DNA from: Deltaproteobacteria bacterium
GTDB taxonomy: Bacteria; Desulfobacterota; Syntrophia; Syntrophales; UBA2192
NCBI GenBank assembly: GCA_026388445.1
Contig: JAPLJU010000186.1
Location: 1-7,680, forward strand
Reading direction: 5' to 3'
Length of the DNA stretch: 7,680 nucleotides
Positions within the stretch are counted from its first letter, which is position 1. Every line of letters begins with the position of its first letter. The position numbers were made by a program, and so were the translations under genes. Positions 1 through 6,582 of the stretch are shown here, piece by piece. The notes under the pieces were generated by a model. It ran no database searches. It saw only the letters and a list, made by a program, of their open reading frames with translations, and was not told the origin of the DNA.

Positions 1-599
1 GAGAGATGACCATAGTCAGCCTTCGGGAGGTCTTTCAGGCTCTTGCGGGAGGTGAGTTCCTCCGCCAGATGCAGCGTGGCCCACAGAGCGTCCGTAAAGC
101 CCTCGTGCTCGAGGAGGTTCGGATTTTCCAGGATACGGAGCATGAAATCACGCTTTTCCAGAAAGAAATTTTTTAGGCCGCCCATATCGGCCTTCCGGCT
201 GTCCATCTTGTGCTCGTAAGCGTTGATGCGTTTCCTGAGATCCAGGAAATCCTGCTTGCTCCATTTGTCCGTGACGAGGAGGTCTCCCCGGATCCGGTCC
301 ACCTGCGTATCGAAAGACGACAGCAGCCTCAGGATCTCGTTTCCCGCCTCGCTGTAGAAGATGCCGATGATCATGTTCAATTTAAAGAGAAGGGATTTCT
401 TCTCCCGCTCGTGAAGGAGCTGATCGATAATGAGGGTCACGAGCAGCACTTCGATGAAGACAAAGGCGATGTCACCGACCAGATAGATGAAAATATGATG
501 GGCATCCCGGAAAATGAGATAATGGATAACATAAACAACCGCCGAAAGAGTGACCAGGACAATCCCGATGACGACACGCCAGTTAAAATATTTCAGCAT
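1..599 (-). CDS. Two-helix membrane protein of unknown function (partial, C-terminus off the window)
   Basis: An open frame reads leftward from an ATG at 599 and is still open at base 1, giving 199 residues without a stop. It begins MLKYFNWRVV. Two hydrophobic segments, at about residues 9-29 and 36-58, are joined by a short loop (FRDAHH), so the N-terminus looks like a helical hairpin in the inner membrane. From about residue 60 (LLHEREKKSL) the chain is soluble, charged and probably helical, with no catalytic motif that I recognise. The start has a modest AGGGA ribosome site. The gene lies 48 bp downstream of the superoxide dismutase gene on the same strand and may be co-transcribed with it. 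I recall similar uncharacterised proteins in deltaproteobacteria but cannot assign a function. The plus-strand ORF at 210-641 is its antisense shadow. Confidence 0.8.
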   Translation of the reverse strand, partial: MLKYFNWRVVIGIVLVTLSAVVYVIHYLIFRDAHHIFIYLVGDIAFVFIEVLLVTLIIDQLLHEREKKSLLFKLNMIIGIFYSEAGNEILRLLSSFDTQVDRIRGDLLVTDKWSKQDFLDLRKRINAYEHKMDSRKADMGGLKNFFLEKRDFMLRILENPNLLEHEGFTDALWATLHLAEELTSRKSLKDLPKADYGHL

Positions 600-647
600 T
601 CTTTTTCCCTGGACTTCAGATCAGAATTAAAAAGCGGCTGACGGCGC

Positions 648-1262
648 CTACCTTAAAAGCAGTTCGAACCGTCCGCGAACCTCTTCCCAGTTGACGATAT
701 TCCAAAAAGCCTCCACGAACTTGGCCCGGAGGTTTTTGTAATCGAGATAGTAGGCGTGTTCCCAGAGATCGAGGACCATGAGGATCGTGAACATGGGGTA
801 GACGTTGACGTTATGTTTCTCGATCTGCATAATGATCGGGCGATTGGTCAACCTGCAGAAACTGAGCACCGCCCAGCCTGAGCCCTCGACGCTGACCGCC
901 GCCTGGGTGAACTCTTTCTTGAACTGTTCGAGGCTTCCAAATTCCTTGTCAATGGCGGTAGCCAGAATCTTCTCGGGCTTCGCGCCTGATTTCCCCGGGG
1001 GGGCAAGATTGCCCCAGAAGAGGGTGTGAAGGACGTGGCCTCCGATATGGAAGGAGAGCTCTTTCAGCGTGGCCTTCACGTCGAGGTCCGCCTTTTCCTT
1101 GCGGGCCTGATCGATCCTCTCCAGGATGGCGTTGGCCCCCGTCACGTAGGCTTGATGATGTTTTTCGTGGTGGATTTGAAGCTGCTGTTGCGATATGTAG
1201 GGTTCCAGGTCCTTGTAGCCATAGGACAATTTTGGTAATGAATACAAATGAGGTTTTTCCAT
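648..1262 (-). CDS. sod: Superoxide dismutase, Fe/Mn family
   Basis: This 204-residue protein is full length for the Fe/Mn superoxide dismutase family, which converts superoxide to hydrogen peroxide and oxygen. By alignment to the family the metal ligands are H31 (in [11 protein letters not shown]), H79 ([10 protein letters not shown]), D165 and H169 (signature [13 protein letters not shown]). The second-shell residues H35, Y39, W83 and W130 are also present. There is no signal peptide, so the enzyme should be cytoplasmic. The outer-sphere position that is Gln in bacterial MnSOD is His here (H150, 15 residues before D165), a spacing and residue that I recall from archaeal-type enzymes such as that of Sulfolobus. 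L78 replaces the usual Asn before ligand H79. The metal (Fe, Mn or cambialistic) cannot be decided from sequence. The start is supported by AAAGGAGGAG 7 bp upstream. It is divergent from the PAS/HD-GYP gene. Confidence 0.95.
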   Translation of the reverse strand: MEKPHLYSLPKLSYGYKDLEPYISQQQLQIHHEKHHQAYVTGANAILERIDQARKEKADLDVKATLKELSFHIGGHVLHTLFWGNLAPPGKSGAKPEKILATAIDKEFGSLEQFKKEFTQAAVSVEGSGWAVLSFCRLTNRPIIMQIEKHNVNVYPMFTILMVLDLWEHAYYLDYKNLRAKFVEAFWNIVNWEEVRGRFELLLR

Positions 1263-1269
1263 ATCGTTT

Positions 1270-1279
1270 CTCCTCCTTT
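1270..1279 (-). promoter_or_regulatory. Strong ribosome binding site of the SOD gene
   Basis: On the minus strand the sequence is AAAGGAGGAG, a near-perfect Shine-Dalgarno 7 bp before the ATG at 1262. It fixes that start codon and suggests efficient translation. Confidence 0.8.
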
Positions 1280-1458
1280 ATGATAACGTGGGTTTATGAT
1301 CGGCCTGTGACGTGAAGGGCCTTAAAATCTCGGAGAAAGCCTGTTGCTTTGTTTGACCGGAAGCACTTCCCGTTCAGGTTCAGGGCGCACTCCACATGCA
1401 GACGTTGTTAAACGACCGGGCATTTCGACCGGTGGGCGGTGAGTTTCAATTTACGATA

Positions 1459-1471
1459 GTGTATTTTACAC
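1459..1471. promoter_or_regulatory. Candidate operator palindrome
   Basis: GTGTA-TTT-TACAC is a perfect inverted repeat with 5-bp arms and a 3-bp spacer. It lies in the AT-rich part of the divergent intergenic region, 126 bp before the PAS/HD-GYP start. It could be a regulator site, but a 5-bp arm can occur by chance and I cannot name the regulator. Confidence 0.25.
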
Positions 1472-1596
1472 CAATACCTATTCTAATAAAAGGCAAAAAA
1501 TGGTTCTGTCAAGCCTTCCTTCTGCTTTTGATCGGAGTGTTGCAGGGTTGGGCGGACGGTCACCGAGGCAGGCCTCCAATCGGGGGTTTATGACCG

Positions 1597-3891
1597 ATGA
1601 AGGATGAAGGAAAATCGAAAAGGGACCTGCTCCTGGAGTTATCGACGCTCCGGGAAGAAATCTCGAAGCTGAAGACCCTGAAGAATGAACTGCTTGAAAC
1701 CCGGGAACTGCACCAGACCCTGGCGGATCGCTCCCCCATCGGTGTCTATGTTCTCCAAAACGGCGCCTTCCAGTACATGAATCCCCAGTTCAAGGCGAGT
1801 ACGGGCTTCACGGAGGCCGACCTCCTGGGCAAGGATTCCCTGAGTATCGTTCACCCCGCGGACAGGGCCAGCGTCCGTGAAAATGCCGTCCGGATGCTGA
1901 GAGGGAAACGAACCGCCCCCTATGAGTTCAGGAGCGTGACCAAGGACGGGCGTGTACGGTGGATTCTGGGGACGGTGATCTCCATCCCTTTCCGCGGAAA
2001 GCCCGCCGTCCTCGGTAACTACATGGACATCACCGACCAGAAGGAGGCGGGGGAAAAACTCGAGGACCTGGAGGCCCTAGAAGCCTCCATCCTGGACGCC
2101 CTGCCCGTGGCGGTCGTGGGGCTCCGGGAGCGCGGGGTCATCTTTGCCAACCGGGCCGTCGAAGCCGTGTTCGGCTGGAAACCCGAGGAGCTCATCGGTA
2201 AAAACACCCGCGTCCTCTACCGGAGCGAAGAGGAATACGAGGAGATCGGCAGGCACTTCTATCCCGTGCTTGAGAAGCAGCGAACCTACAGCGAGGAGTT
2301 CCCCTGCCGACATCGGGACGGCCGGGATATCATCTGCATGGTAAGCACTTCGAGGATCGGCGATTCCCTGACGGGGAAAAGCATTGTCGCTACCTATGAA
2401 GACATCACCGAGAGAAAACGGGCCGAGGCAGCTCTCAGGGAAAGCGAGGGAAGGCTCTCAAGCATCATCCAGGGTTCCCCCATCCCCACCTTCGTGGTCG
2501 GCCGCGACCACCGGGTGACGCACTGGAATAGATCCCTGGAGGAGCTCTCCGGCCTCGCGGCAAAGGACATCATCGGCACAACGGAACACTGGAGGGCCTT
2601 TTACAGCCAGGAGAGGCCCTGCATGGCCGATTTGCTCGTGGACGGGGAACCGGGAAAAGTCTCTCATTGGTACACCGGTAAGTACCAAAAATCCAAGCTC
2701 ATCGAGGATGCCTACGAGGCAACGGATTTTTTCCCCACCCTCGGCACTGAAGGCAAGTGGCTGCGGGTCACGGCTGCGACCATCCGGGACACGGCCGGAC
2801 ACATCGTCGGCGCCGTGGAGACTCTGGAAGACATCACGGATGAAAAGAAAGCCGAGGAAGGCCTGAAGGAGAGCGAAAGCCGCCTGCGGGCAATCCTCGA
2901 AGGCTCACCGACGCCCACGGTTGTGATCGACAAAAATCACCAGGTCATCGTCTGGAACCGGGCCATGGAGGAACTGAGCGCCATCCGGGCGTCAGAGGTA
3001 CTCCATACGGACCAGCAGTGGATGATCTTTTACAACGAAAAGCGGCCTCTCATGGCTGACCTCCTGGTGGATGAAAACATGGACGAGGTCAAGGAAATCC
3101 CCCAGTGGTACGCGGGAAAGTATGTGAGATCCAGGCTCCTCCGGGATGCCTACGAGGCGACGGACTACTCTACCGTCAGGGAAAAGTGGCTCCACTTCAC
3201 TTCCGCCGCCGTCCGTGACACCTCGGGGAACATCTTCGGGGCCGTGGAGACCATGACGGACATCTCCCCGCTGAAGCAGGCCGAGGAGGAACTCAAGAAG
3301 AGCCTGGAAAAAGTCCAGAAGGCCATGACCGGGACCGTCGAGGCCATGGCGGTAATCGTGGAAACACGGGACCCCTACACGGCAGGGCACCAGCACCAGG
3401 TCGCGAAGATCTCCCGCCTTATCGCCGAAGAGATGAAGCTGCCCCAGGAACGCGTCGAAGCCCTTCAGATGGCCGCTTATATACATGACATCGGCAAGAT
3501 CTACGTTCCCGCTGAAATCCTAAGCAAGCCCGGAAAGCTGAGCGAGGTGGAGCTCAACATCATCAGGATTCACCCCCAGGTGGCCTATGACATCCTGAAA
3601 ACCATCGAATTTCCCTGGCCCATCGCAGACATTATCTATCAGCACCATGAAAGGCTGAATGGTACAGGTTACCCCAGAGGCCTGAAAAACAGCGACATAT
3701 GCTTGGAATCCCGGATCCTCGCCGTCGTGGACGTCTTCGAGTCCATGGCCTCACATCGCCCCTACCGGCCCACGCTCGGCCTGGAGAGGGCCATCCATGA
3801 GCTTACCCAAAACAGGGGTATCCTCTACGACCCCGTCGTTGTTGATACACTACTGAAGCTCGTCGAAGAGAAAAAAATAGAAGTGGCGTAG
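1597..3891 (+). CDS. Four-PAS sensor with C-terminal HD-GYP domain (predicted c-di-GMP phosphodiesterase)
   Basis: This 764-residue cytoplasmic protein has no membrane segment or signal peptide. Order of domains: a coiled coil (about 5-40), PAS1 (40-148), PAS2 (160-276), PAS3 (284-418), PAS4 (427-562), a short helix, then HD-GYP (575-760). PAS domains end in the usual D-I-T linker (MDITDQKE, EDITERKR, EDITDEKK, TDISPLKQ). The HD-GYP metal and catalytic residues are intact: E589 and H597 in ETRDPYTAGH, H630-D631 with K634 in HDIGK, H659 in RIHP, H683-H684-E685, the GYP at 691-693 (HHERLNGTGYP) and D712. The family hydrolyses cyclic-di-GMP, so this should be a soluble sensor lowering c-di-GMP in response to an unknown ligand. 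PAS3 and PAS4 are homologous, enlarged modules. An in-frame TGA at 1591 excludes a longer N-terminus; the only ribosome site is a weak GGGGG. The stop faces the thioesterase gene, 13 bp away. Confidence 0.93.
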   Translation: MKDEGKSKRDLLLELSTLREEISKLKTLKNELLETRELHQTLADRSPIGVYVLQNGAFQYMNPQFKASTGFTEADLLGKDSLSIVHPADRASVRENAVRMLRGKRTAPYEFRSVTKDGRVRWILGTVISIPFRGKPAVLGNYMDITDQKEAGEKLEDLEALEASILDALPVAVVGLRERGVIFANRAVEAVFGWKPEELIGKNTRVLYRSEEEYEEIGRHFYPVLEKQRTYSEEFPCRHRDGRDIICMVSTSRIGDSLTGKSIVATYEDITERKRAEAALRESEGRLSSIIQGSPIPTFVVGRDHRVTHWNRSLEELSGLAAKDIIGTTEHWRAFYSQERPCMADLLVDGEPGKVSHWYTGKYQKSKLIEDAYEATDFFPTLGTEGKWLRVTAATIRDTAGHIVGAVETLEDITDEKKAEEGLKESESRLRAILEGSPTPTVVIDKNHQVIVWNRAMEELSAIRASEVLHTDQQWMIFYNEKRPLMADLLVDENMDEVKEIPQWYAGKYVRSRLLRDAYEATDYSTVREKWLHFTSAAVRDTSGNIFGAVETMTDISPLKQAEEELKKSLEKVQKAMTGTVEAMAVIVETRDPYTAGHQHQVAKISRLIAEEMKLPQERVEALQMAAYIHDIGKIYVPAEILSKPGKLSEVELNIIRIHPQVAYDILKTIEFPWPIADIIYQHHERLNGTGYPRGLKNSDICLESRILAVVDVFESMASHRPYRPTLGLERAIHELTQNRGILYDPVVVDTLLKLVEEKKIEVA
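2446..3285 (+). repeat. Tandem duplicated enlarged PAS modules (PAS3 and PAS4 coding region)
   Basis: Residues 284-418 and 427-562 align along their whole length. Shared landmarks in the same order are GSPxPT, a W-N-R followed by EEL, an FY then RPxMADLLVD, WYxGKY, DAYEATD, a KWL, a VRDT/IRDT and GAVET. Each module is about 135 residues, longer than a typical PAS of about 100. The nucleotide sequences have diverged, so the duplication is not recent. Confidence 0.8.
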
Positions 3892-3903
3892 CCGAACGCT
3901 GCG
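3887..3903. other. Small hairpin in the convergent gap
   Basis: CGTAGC, a 5-base loop, then GCTGCG forms a 6-bp stem with one G-T pair. It straddles the HD-GYP stop codon and fills the 13-bp gap to the facing thioesterase stop. It could help terminate both transcripts, but there is no T-tract on either side. Confidence 0.2.
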
Positions 3904-3904
3904 A

Positions 3905-4429
3905 TCACGAACCGTCTTGCGCCAGAAAGGGAAGCGGGTCTTTCTTGCGGTAGGCCATGGCGAGGCTCGTGGCGATGAGGTCGTTTTTTTCGTCCCTTAC
4001 CGAGATTTTGTAGTGACTGACGCTGCGGGAACGGTTCACCTCTTTTGCTTCCGCGAAAAGGGTCGCCCCCGCCGCCGGGGGCTTCAGGTAGGAGATACTC
4101 ACCTGGAGGGCGACAGAAACCGTTCCGTGGGAATTGGATGCTGTCTGAAAGGCTTCGTCAATGAGTGAGAAGATGGCGCCGCCGTGGGCCATGCCGAAGA
4201 TGTTTTCCAGGTCAGCGGTAAGTGTCATCTCAACGAGAGAATAACCTGAATCGATCTTTCGCAGCTTGAGTCCCAGCTTCTTCGCATAGGGCTCATCTTC
4301 GACCTTTCTTAGAATCGCGCGAAATATCCGGTCTTCCAATGAACAAACCCCCACACCTGTCGCAGGGCCGGTCTGGTCATTCAGCCGCAGGCCCTGGCCC
4401 GCTTCAATTTTGACCGGGGCGCCTAACAC
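3905..4429 (-). CDS. PaaI-type hotdog-fold acyl-CoA thioesterase
   Basis: The frame encodes up to 174 residues of a hotdog thioesterase that hydrolyses acyl- or aryl-CoA esters to free acid and CoA. The signature is NIFGMAHGGAIFSLIDEAF: the H82-G83-G84 turn precedes the central helix, with D91 at the usual catalytic acidic position. The core runs from about residue 35 to 163. The 4429 start is a GTG with no Shine-Dalgarno, and PaaI-family proteins are usually 130-150 residues. A TTG at 4339 preceded by GGGGG would give 144 residues and is a good alternative. The gene is third in the same-strand series ligase, ACT protein, thioesterase. In phenylacetate pathways PaaI-like enzymes release CoA from stalled intermediates, and the context suggests the same here. 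The substrate is inferred, not shown. Confidence 0.85.
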   Translation of the reverse strand: MLGAPVKIEAGQGLRLNDQTGPATGVGVCSLEDRIFRAILRKVEDEPYAKKLGLKLRKIDSGYSLVEMTLTADLENIFGMAHGGAIFSLIDEAFQTASNSHGTVSVALQVSISYLKPPAAGATLFAEAKEVNRSRSVSHYKISVRDEKNDLIATSLAMAYRKKDPLPFLAQDGS

Positions 4430-4509
4430 GCAAGTGGGGCGAACTGCAATTAACCACTACCCTGCCGGGATTAGAAAGAAAAATTCACGAAAAAAATTAG
4501 CTTCCTTAT

Positions 4510-4544
4510 TCATTCAACATTCATAACTCAAAACTCACAACTGC
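4510..4544. repeat. Degenerate 7-bp tandem repeat
   Basis: Read on the minus strand, four consecutive heptamers occupy 4510-4537: TGAGTTT, TGAGTTA, TGAATGT, TGAATGA. A weaker fifth, GCAGTTG, lies at 4538-4544. All four start with TGA and keep a strict 7-bp period. The repeat is in the 130-bp gap between the ACT and thioesterase genes, in an AT-rich, non-coding stretch. Confidence 0.6.
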
Positions 4545-4558
4545 ACGCCATTGCGTAC
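4543..4558 (-). terminator. Hairpin just after the ACT-protein stop codon
   Basis: On the minus strand GTACGC-AATG-GCGTGC forms a 6-bp stem (one G-T pair) with a 4-base loop, beginning 1 base past the stop. No run of T follows immediately, so it is at best a weak terminator or a 3'-end stabilising stem. If it terminates, the thioesterase gene would need its own promoter. Confidence 0.25.
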
Positions 4559-4559
4559 A

Positions 4560-4991
4560 TTACAGGCTGTATACCTTCTCGCCCGGCAAGACCTTGAACC
4601 CCTTCTTCTGGAGAGCCTCGATGGCCTTGTCCGTCATGTTGAAGCGGAAGATGATGATGGCGTTCTCACCGCTTCGCTCGACAAAGGCGTACATGTATTC
4701 CACGTTGATGTTCTCTCTCGAAAGGGCCTCAAGGATGCTGTGGAGTCCGCCGGGACGGTCGGGGACCTCGACGGCGACGACGTTGGTGCGCCCCACGGTG
4801 AAGCCCGCGTCCTTCAGCACCTGCTTCGCCTTTTCGACGTCGTTGACGATGAGCCTGAGAACCCCGAAATCAGACGTGTCGGCAAGGGACAGGGCCCGGA
4901 TATTGATGTTGGCATCCCTCAGGGTGCGGGTCGCGCTTTCGAGGGTCCCGGGTTTGTTTTCCAGAAATATGGAGATCTGTTCTACCTTCAT
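4560..4991 (-). CDS. Paired-ACT-domain amino-acid-binding protein
   Basis: The 143-residue protein consists of two ACT domains and nothing else. ACT1 covers about residues 4-66 with the ligand loop ENKPGTL (11-17). ACT2 covers about 71-138 with the loop DRPGGL (78-83). Each shows the beta-alpha-beta-beta-alpha-beta pattern of ACT modules, which bind amino acids and regulate partners allosterically. No enzyme domain is attached, so it is probably a stand-alone sensor that dimerises. The start is secure: AAGGAGGG lies 6 bp upstream (4998-5005). I recall such proteins next to phenylacetate-CoA ligase, sometimes with indolepyruvate ferredoxin oxidoreductase genes, in anaerobic bacteria and archaea. 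That fits sensing of an aromatic amino acid, but neither ligand nor partner can be read from the sequence. Confidence 0.9.
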   Translation of the reverse strand: MKVEQISIFLENKPGTLESATRTLRDANINIRALSLADTSDFGVLRLIVNDVEKAKQVLKDAGFTVGRTNVVAVEVPDRPGGLHSILEALSRENINVEYMYAFVERSGENAIIIFRFNMTDKAIEALQKKGFKVLPGEKVYSL

Positions 4992-5050
4992 CGGTTTCCC
5001 TCCTTAATCGTCACTCGATCACTGTTTTTTGACAAAGTAGGCTTTCTAAG

Positions 5051-5167
5051 CTGTTCAAAAATGCCAGGATGCAAGGCCCCTGAAATCCCGAGGACTGAGG
5101 CGTACCGCAGCGTACGTCGCAGGGACGAGGGATGAGGGAAACGCCGCAGACGGATGTTTTTCAACAG
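5051..5167. repeat. Dispersed intergenic repeat (MITE/REP-like) between ligase and ACT genes
   Basis: The unit of 117 bp starts CTGTTCAAAAAT and ends TTTTTCAACAG, so the ends are inverted repeats (CTGTT and AAAAA pair with TTTTT and AACAG around a C-C mismatch). A perfect internal palindrome CGTAC-CGCAGC-GTACG sits at 5101-5116, followed by GACGAGGGATGAGGGAAACG. I recognise this arrangement from repeats scattered between genes in Geobacter and related deltaproteobacterial genomes. This is recollection and not a search result. It ends 2 bp from the ligase stop codon, and without it the ligase-ACT gap would be only about 60 bp. Its RNA could fold into a long stem and influence read-through or mRNA processing. 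Confidence 0.7.
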
Positions 5168-5169
5168 TC

Positions 5170-6474
5170 TTAGATGGTTCTCTTGTCGATGACTCTCTTA
5201 GACTTTCCTTCGAAGCGCTGAAGCGTCTTCGGCTCCACCAGCTTCACCCTGGCAGAGACACCCAGATAGTCCTTGATGTCTTTTTTGATTTTCTTTTCCA
5301 GTCCCTGCAGCGCCCTGATCTCACCGGATTCGAAGATGCTCTCGCTCAGCTCGACCTGCACCTCCAGCGTGTCCAGGTTCTCCTCCCGGTCCACGACGAG
5401 CCGGTAGTGCGGCTCGAGCCCCTCGATGCCGACGAGGACGCTCTCAACCTGCGAGGGGTAGACGTTCACACCGCGGATGATGAGCATGTCGTCGCTCCGG
5501 CCCATGACGCGGTCCATCCTCACGTGGGTCCGCCCGCACTTACAGGGTTCCCTCATGAGCCTCGTGACATCCCTCGTCCGGTAACGGATGAGGGGGAAGG
5601 CCTCCTTGGTCAGTGTCGTGAAGACGAGTTCCCCCGTCTCCCCGTAGGGGAGGACTTCTCCCGTGTCCGGGTTGATGATCTCGGCGATGAAGTGATCCTC
5701 GTAGATGTGAAGACCGTGACGGCCTTCCTGACACTCCATGGACACCCCGGGGCCCATCACCTCGGAGAGCCCATAGATATCGAGAGCCGTGATGCTCAGT
5801 TTCGTTTCGATCTCCTGCCGCATCTTCTCGCTCCAGGGCTCCGCGCCGAGAATCCCCACGCGCAGCTTGAGGGACTTCATGTCGACCCCCATCTCCTCCC
5901 CATGCTCAGCGAGATAAAGGGCATAGGAGGGCGTGCAGCAGATGGCCGTGGGACCGAAGTCCTGGAGGATCATGATCTGGCGTTTCGTGTTTCCCCCCGA
6001 CATGGGGATGACGCTGGCCCCGAGCTTCTCCGCCCCGTAATGGGCCCCGAGACCGCCGGTGAAAAGGCCGTAGCCGTATGCGTTGTGGACGATGTCGTTC
6101 TTGGTGAGGCCGGCCATGACGAAGGAGCGGGCCATGAGCTCGGACCAGTGGTCGATGTCGCGTTTCGTATACCCCACGACGGTGGAGCGGCCCGTCGTCC
6201 CCGAGGAGACATGGACCCTCACGACACTGCTCATGGGCACGGCAAACATCCCGTAGGGGTAATTTTCCCTCAAATCCTGCTTTGTTGTAAAGGGGAGTCT
6301 TTTGAGGTCATCGAGGGACCTGACGTCTTCGGGCTTCACACCTTTTTCGTCAAAGGCACGCCGGTAGAAACCGACGGTATGATAGACCCGCTGGACAACC
6401 TGCTGAAGCCTCTTCAATTGAAGTGAATCCAGGGCCTCCCTCGGCAGTGTTTCGAATTCTTCATTGTAGATCAT
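5170..6474 (-). CDS. paaK: Phenylacetate-CoA ligase (PaaK-type aryl-CoA ligase)
   Basis: This 434-residue protein has the usual PaaK length and is an adenylate-forming (ANL) enzyme. It makes phenylacetyl-CoA, or another aryl-CoA, from acid, ATP and CoA in the cytoplasm. Motifs in order: the phosphate-binding loop [10 protein letters not shown] (89-98), [10 protein letters not shown] (181-190), the adenine-site YGLSE (234-238), YRTRD with D302, a PCKCGRTH cysteine motif (310-317), the hinge [11 protein letters not shown] (325-335), and the C-terminal EGKSKR with K424 as the likely catalytic lysine. All core residues look intact. The ATG at 6474 follows AAAGGAGG by 6 bp. It heads a same-strand set with the ACT and PaaI-like thioesterase genes, which supports an aromatic-acid role. 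Phenylacetate is the default substrate for the family. Indoleacetate, hydroxyphenylacetate and similar acids are possible. Confidence 0.94.
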   Translation of the reverse strand: MIYNEEFETLPREALDSLQLKRLQQVVQRVYHTVGFYRRAFDEKGVKPEDVRSLDDLKRLPFTTKQDLRENYPYGMFAVPMSSVVRVHVSSGTTGRSTVVGYTKRDIDHWSELMARSFVMAGLTKNDIVHNAYGYGLFTGGLGAHYGAEKLGASVIPMSGGNTKRQIMILQDFGPTAICCTPSYALYLAEHGEEMGVDMKSLKLRVGILGAEPWSEKMRQEIETKLSITALDIYGLSEVMGPGVSMECQEGRHGLHIYEDHFIAEIINPDTGEVLPYGETGELVFTTLTKEAFPLIRYRTRDVTRLMREPCKCGRTHVRMDRVMGRSDDMLIIRGVNVYPSQVESVLVGIEGLEPHYRLVVDREENLDTLEVQVELSESIFESGEIRALQGLEKKIKKDIKDYLGVSARVKLVEPKTLQRFEGKSKRVIDKRTI

Positions 6475-6519
6475 CGGTCGCCTCCTTTTTTTATTCCGGG
6501 ATTGCCGGCCGGACAGCCC

Positions 6520-6536
6520 CCCGCCCCCGTGGCGGG
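6520..6536. other. GC-rich hairpin in the ligase leader
   Basis: CCCGCC, a 5-base loop and GGCGGG form a perfect 6-bp GC stem in the 108-bp gap between the DUF2238 and ligase genes, about 32 bp upstream of the ligase ribosome site. It is downstream of the candidate -10 box, so it would lie at the start of the ligase mRNA. There is no T-tract, so it is not a typical terminator on either strand. Confidence 0.35.
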
Positions 6537-6539
6537 AAT

Positions 6540-6545
6540 ATTATA
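6540..6545 (-). promoter_or_regulatory. Candidate -10 box for the ligase operon
   Basis: On the minus strand this is a perfect TATAAT, 65 bp before the ligase ATG. The matching -35 position (17-bp spacing) reads TAAAAC, a weak match. A consensus TTGACA exists at 6582-6577 but is 31 bp away, too far to pair with it. The ligase may therefore have its own promoter separate from the DUF2238 gene, but the call is weak. Confidence 0.3.
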
Positions 6546-6582
6546 TACCCGAAAGGGCTTCTGTTTTAAAGGATTTTGTCAA

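Larger units (their letters stand above)
1263..1596. other. Divergent intergenic region between the SOD and PAS/HD-GYP genes
   Basis: This 334-bp stretch must hold the promoters of both divergent genes, but I found no convincing -35/-10 pair on either strand. It contains the SOD ribosome site, a 13-bp palindrome at 1459-1471 in an AT-rich patch (about 1441-1500), and a small hairpin GAGG-CAGG-CCTC near 1565-1576 just before the HD-GYP start. A 65-codon open frame at 1396-1593 is probably not a gene. I see no riboswitch or transposon end. Confidence 0.5.

Noticed and set aside
600..647. Rho-independent terminator between SOD and the membrane-protein gene
   Set aside because: A TTTTT run follows a GC-rich patch on the minus strand, but no stem longer than 3 bp can be formed.
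1500..1516. Sigma-54 promoter (TGG...GC) before the HD-GYP gene
   Set aside because: The GG and GC are separated by 9 bases, not 10, and the rest of the consensus is missing.
1396..1593. 65-codon plus-strand open frame in the divergent intergenic region
   Set aside because: No ribosome binding site, no recognisable domain, unusual composition, and it overlaps the likely promoter region; its stop lies 3 bp before the HD-GYP start by chance.
1500..1596. Cyclic-di-GMP riboswitch in front of the HD-GYP gene
   Set aside because: The conserved GEMM core and tetraloop-receptor features could not be found; only a 4-bp hairpin is present.
4551..5135. 194-codon plus-strand open frame across the ACT gene and the dispersed repeat
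   Set aside because: Antisense to a well-supported ACT gene and running through non-coding repeat sequence, with no domain or ribosome site.
5407..6426. 339-codon open frame antisense to the phenylacetate-CoA ligase
   Set aside because: It mirrors a clear PaaK gene with all motifs intact; long antisense frames are expected in GC-rich coding DNA, and the translation (rich in H, D, P, G) resembles no family.
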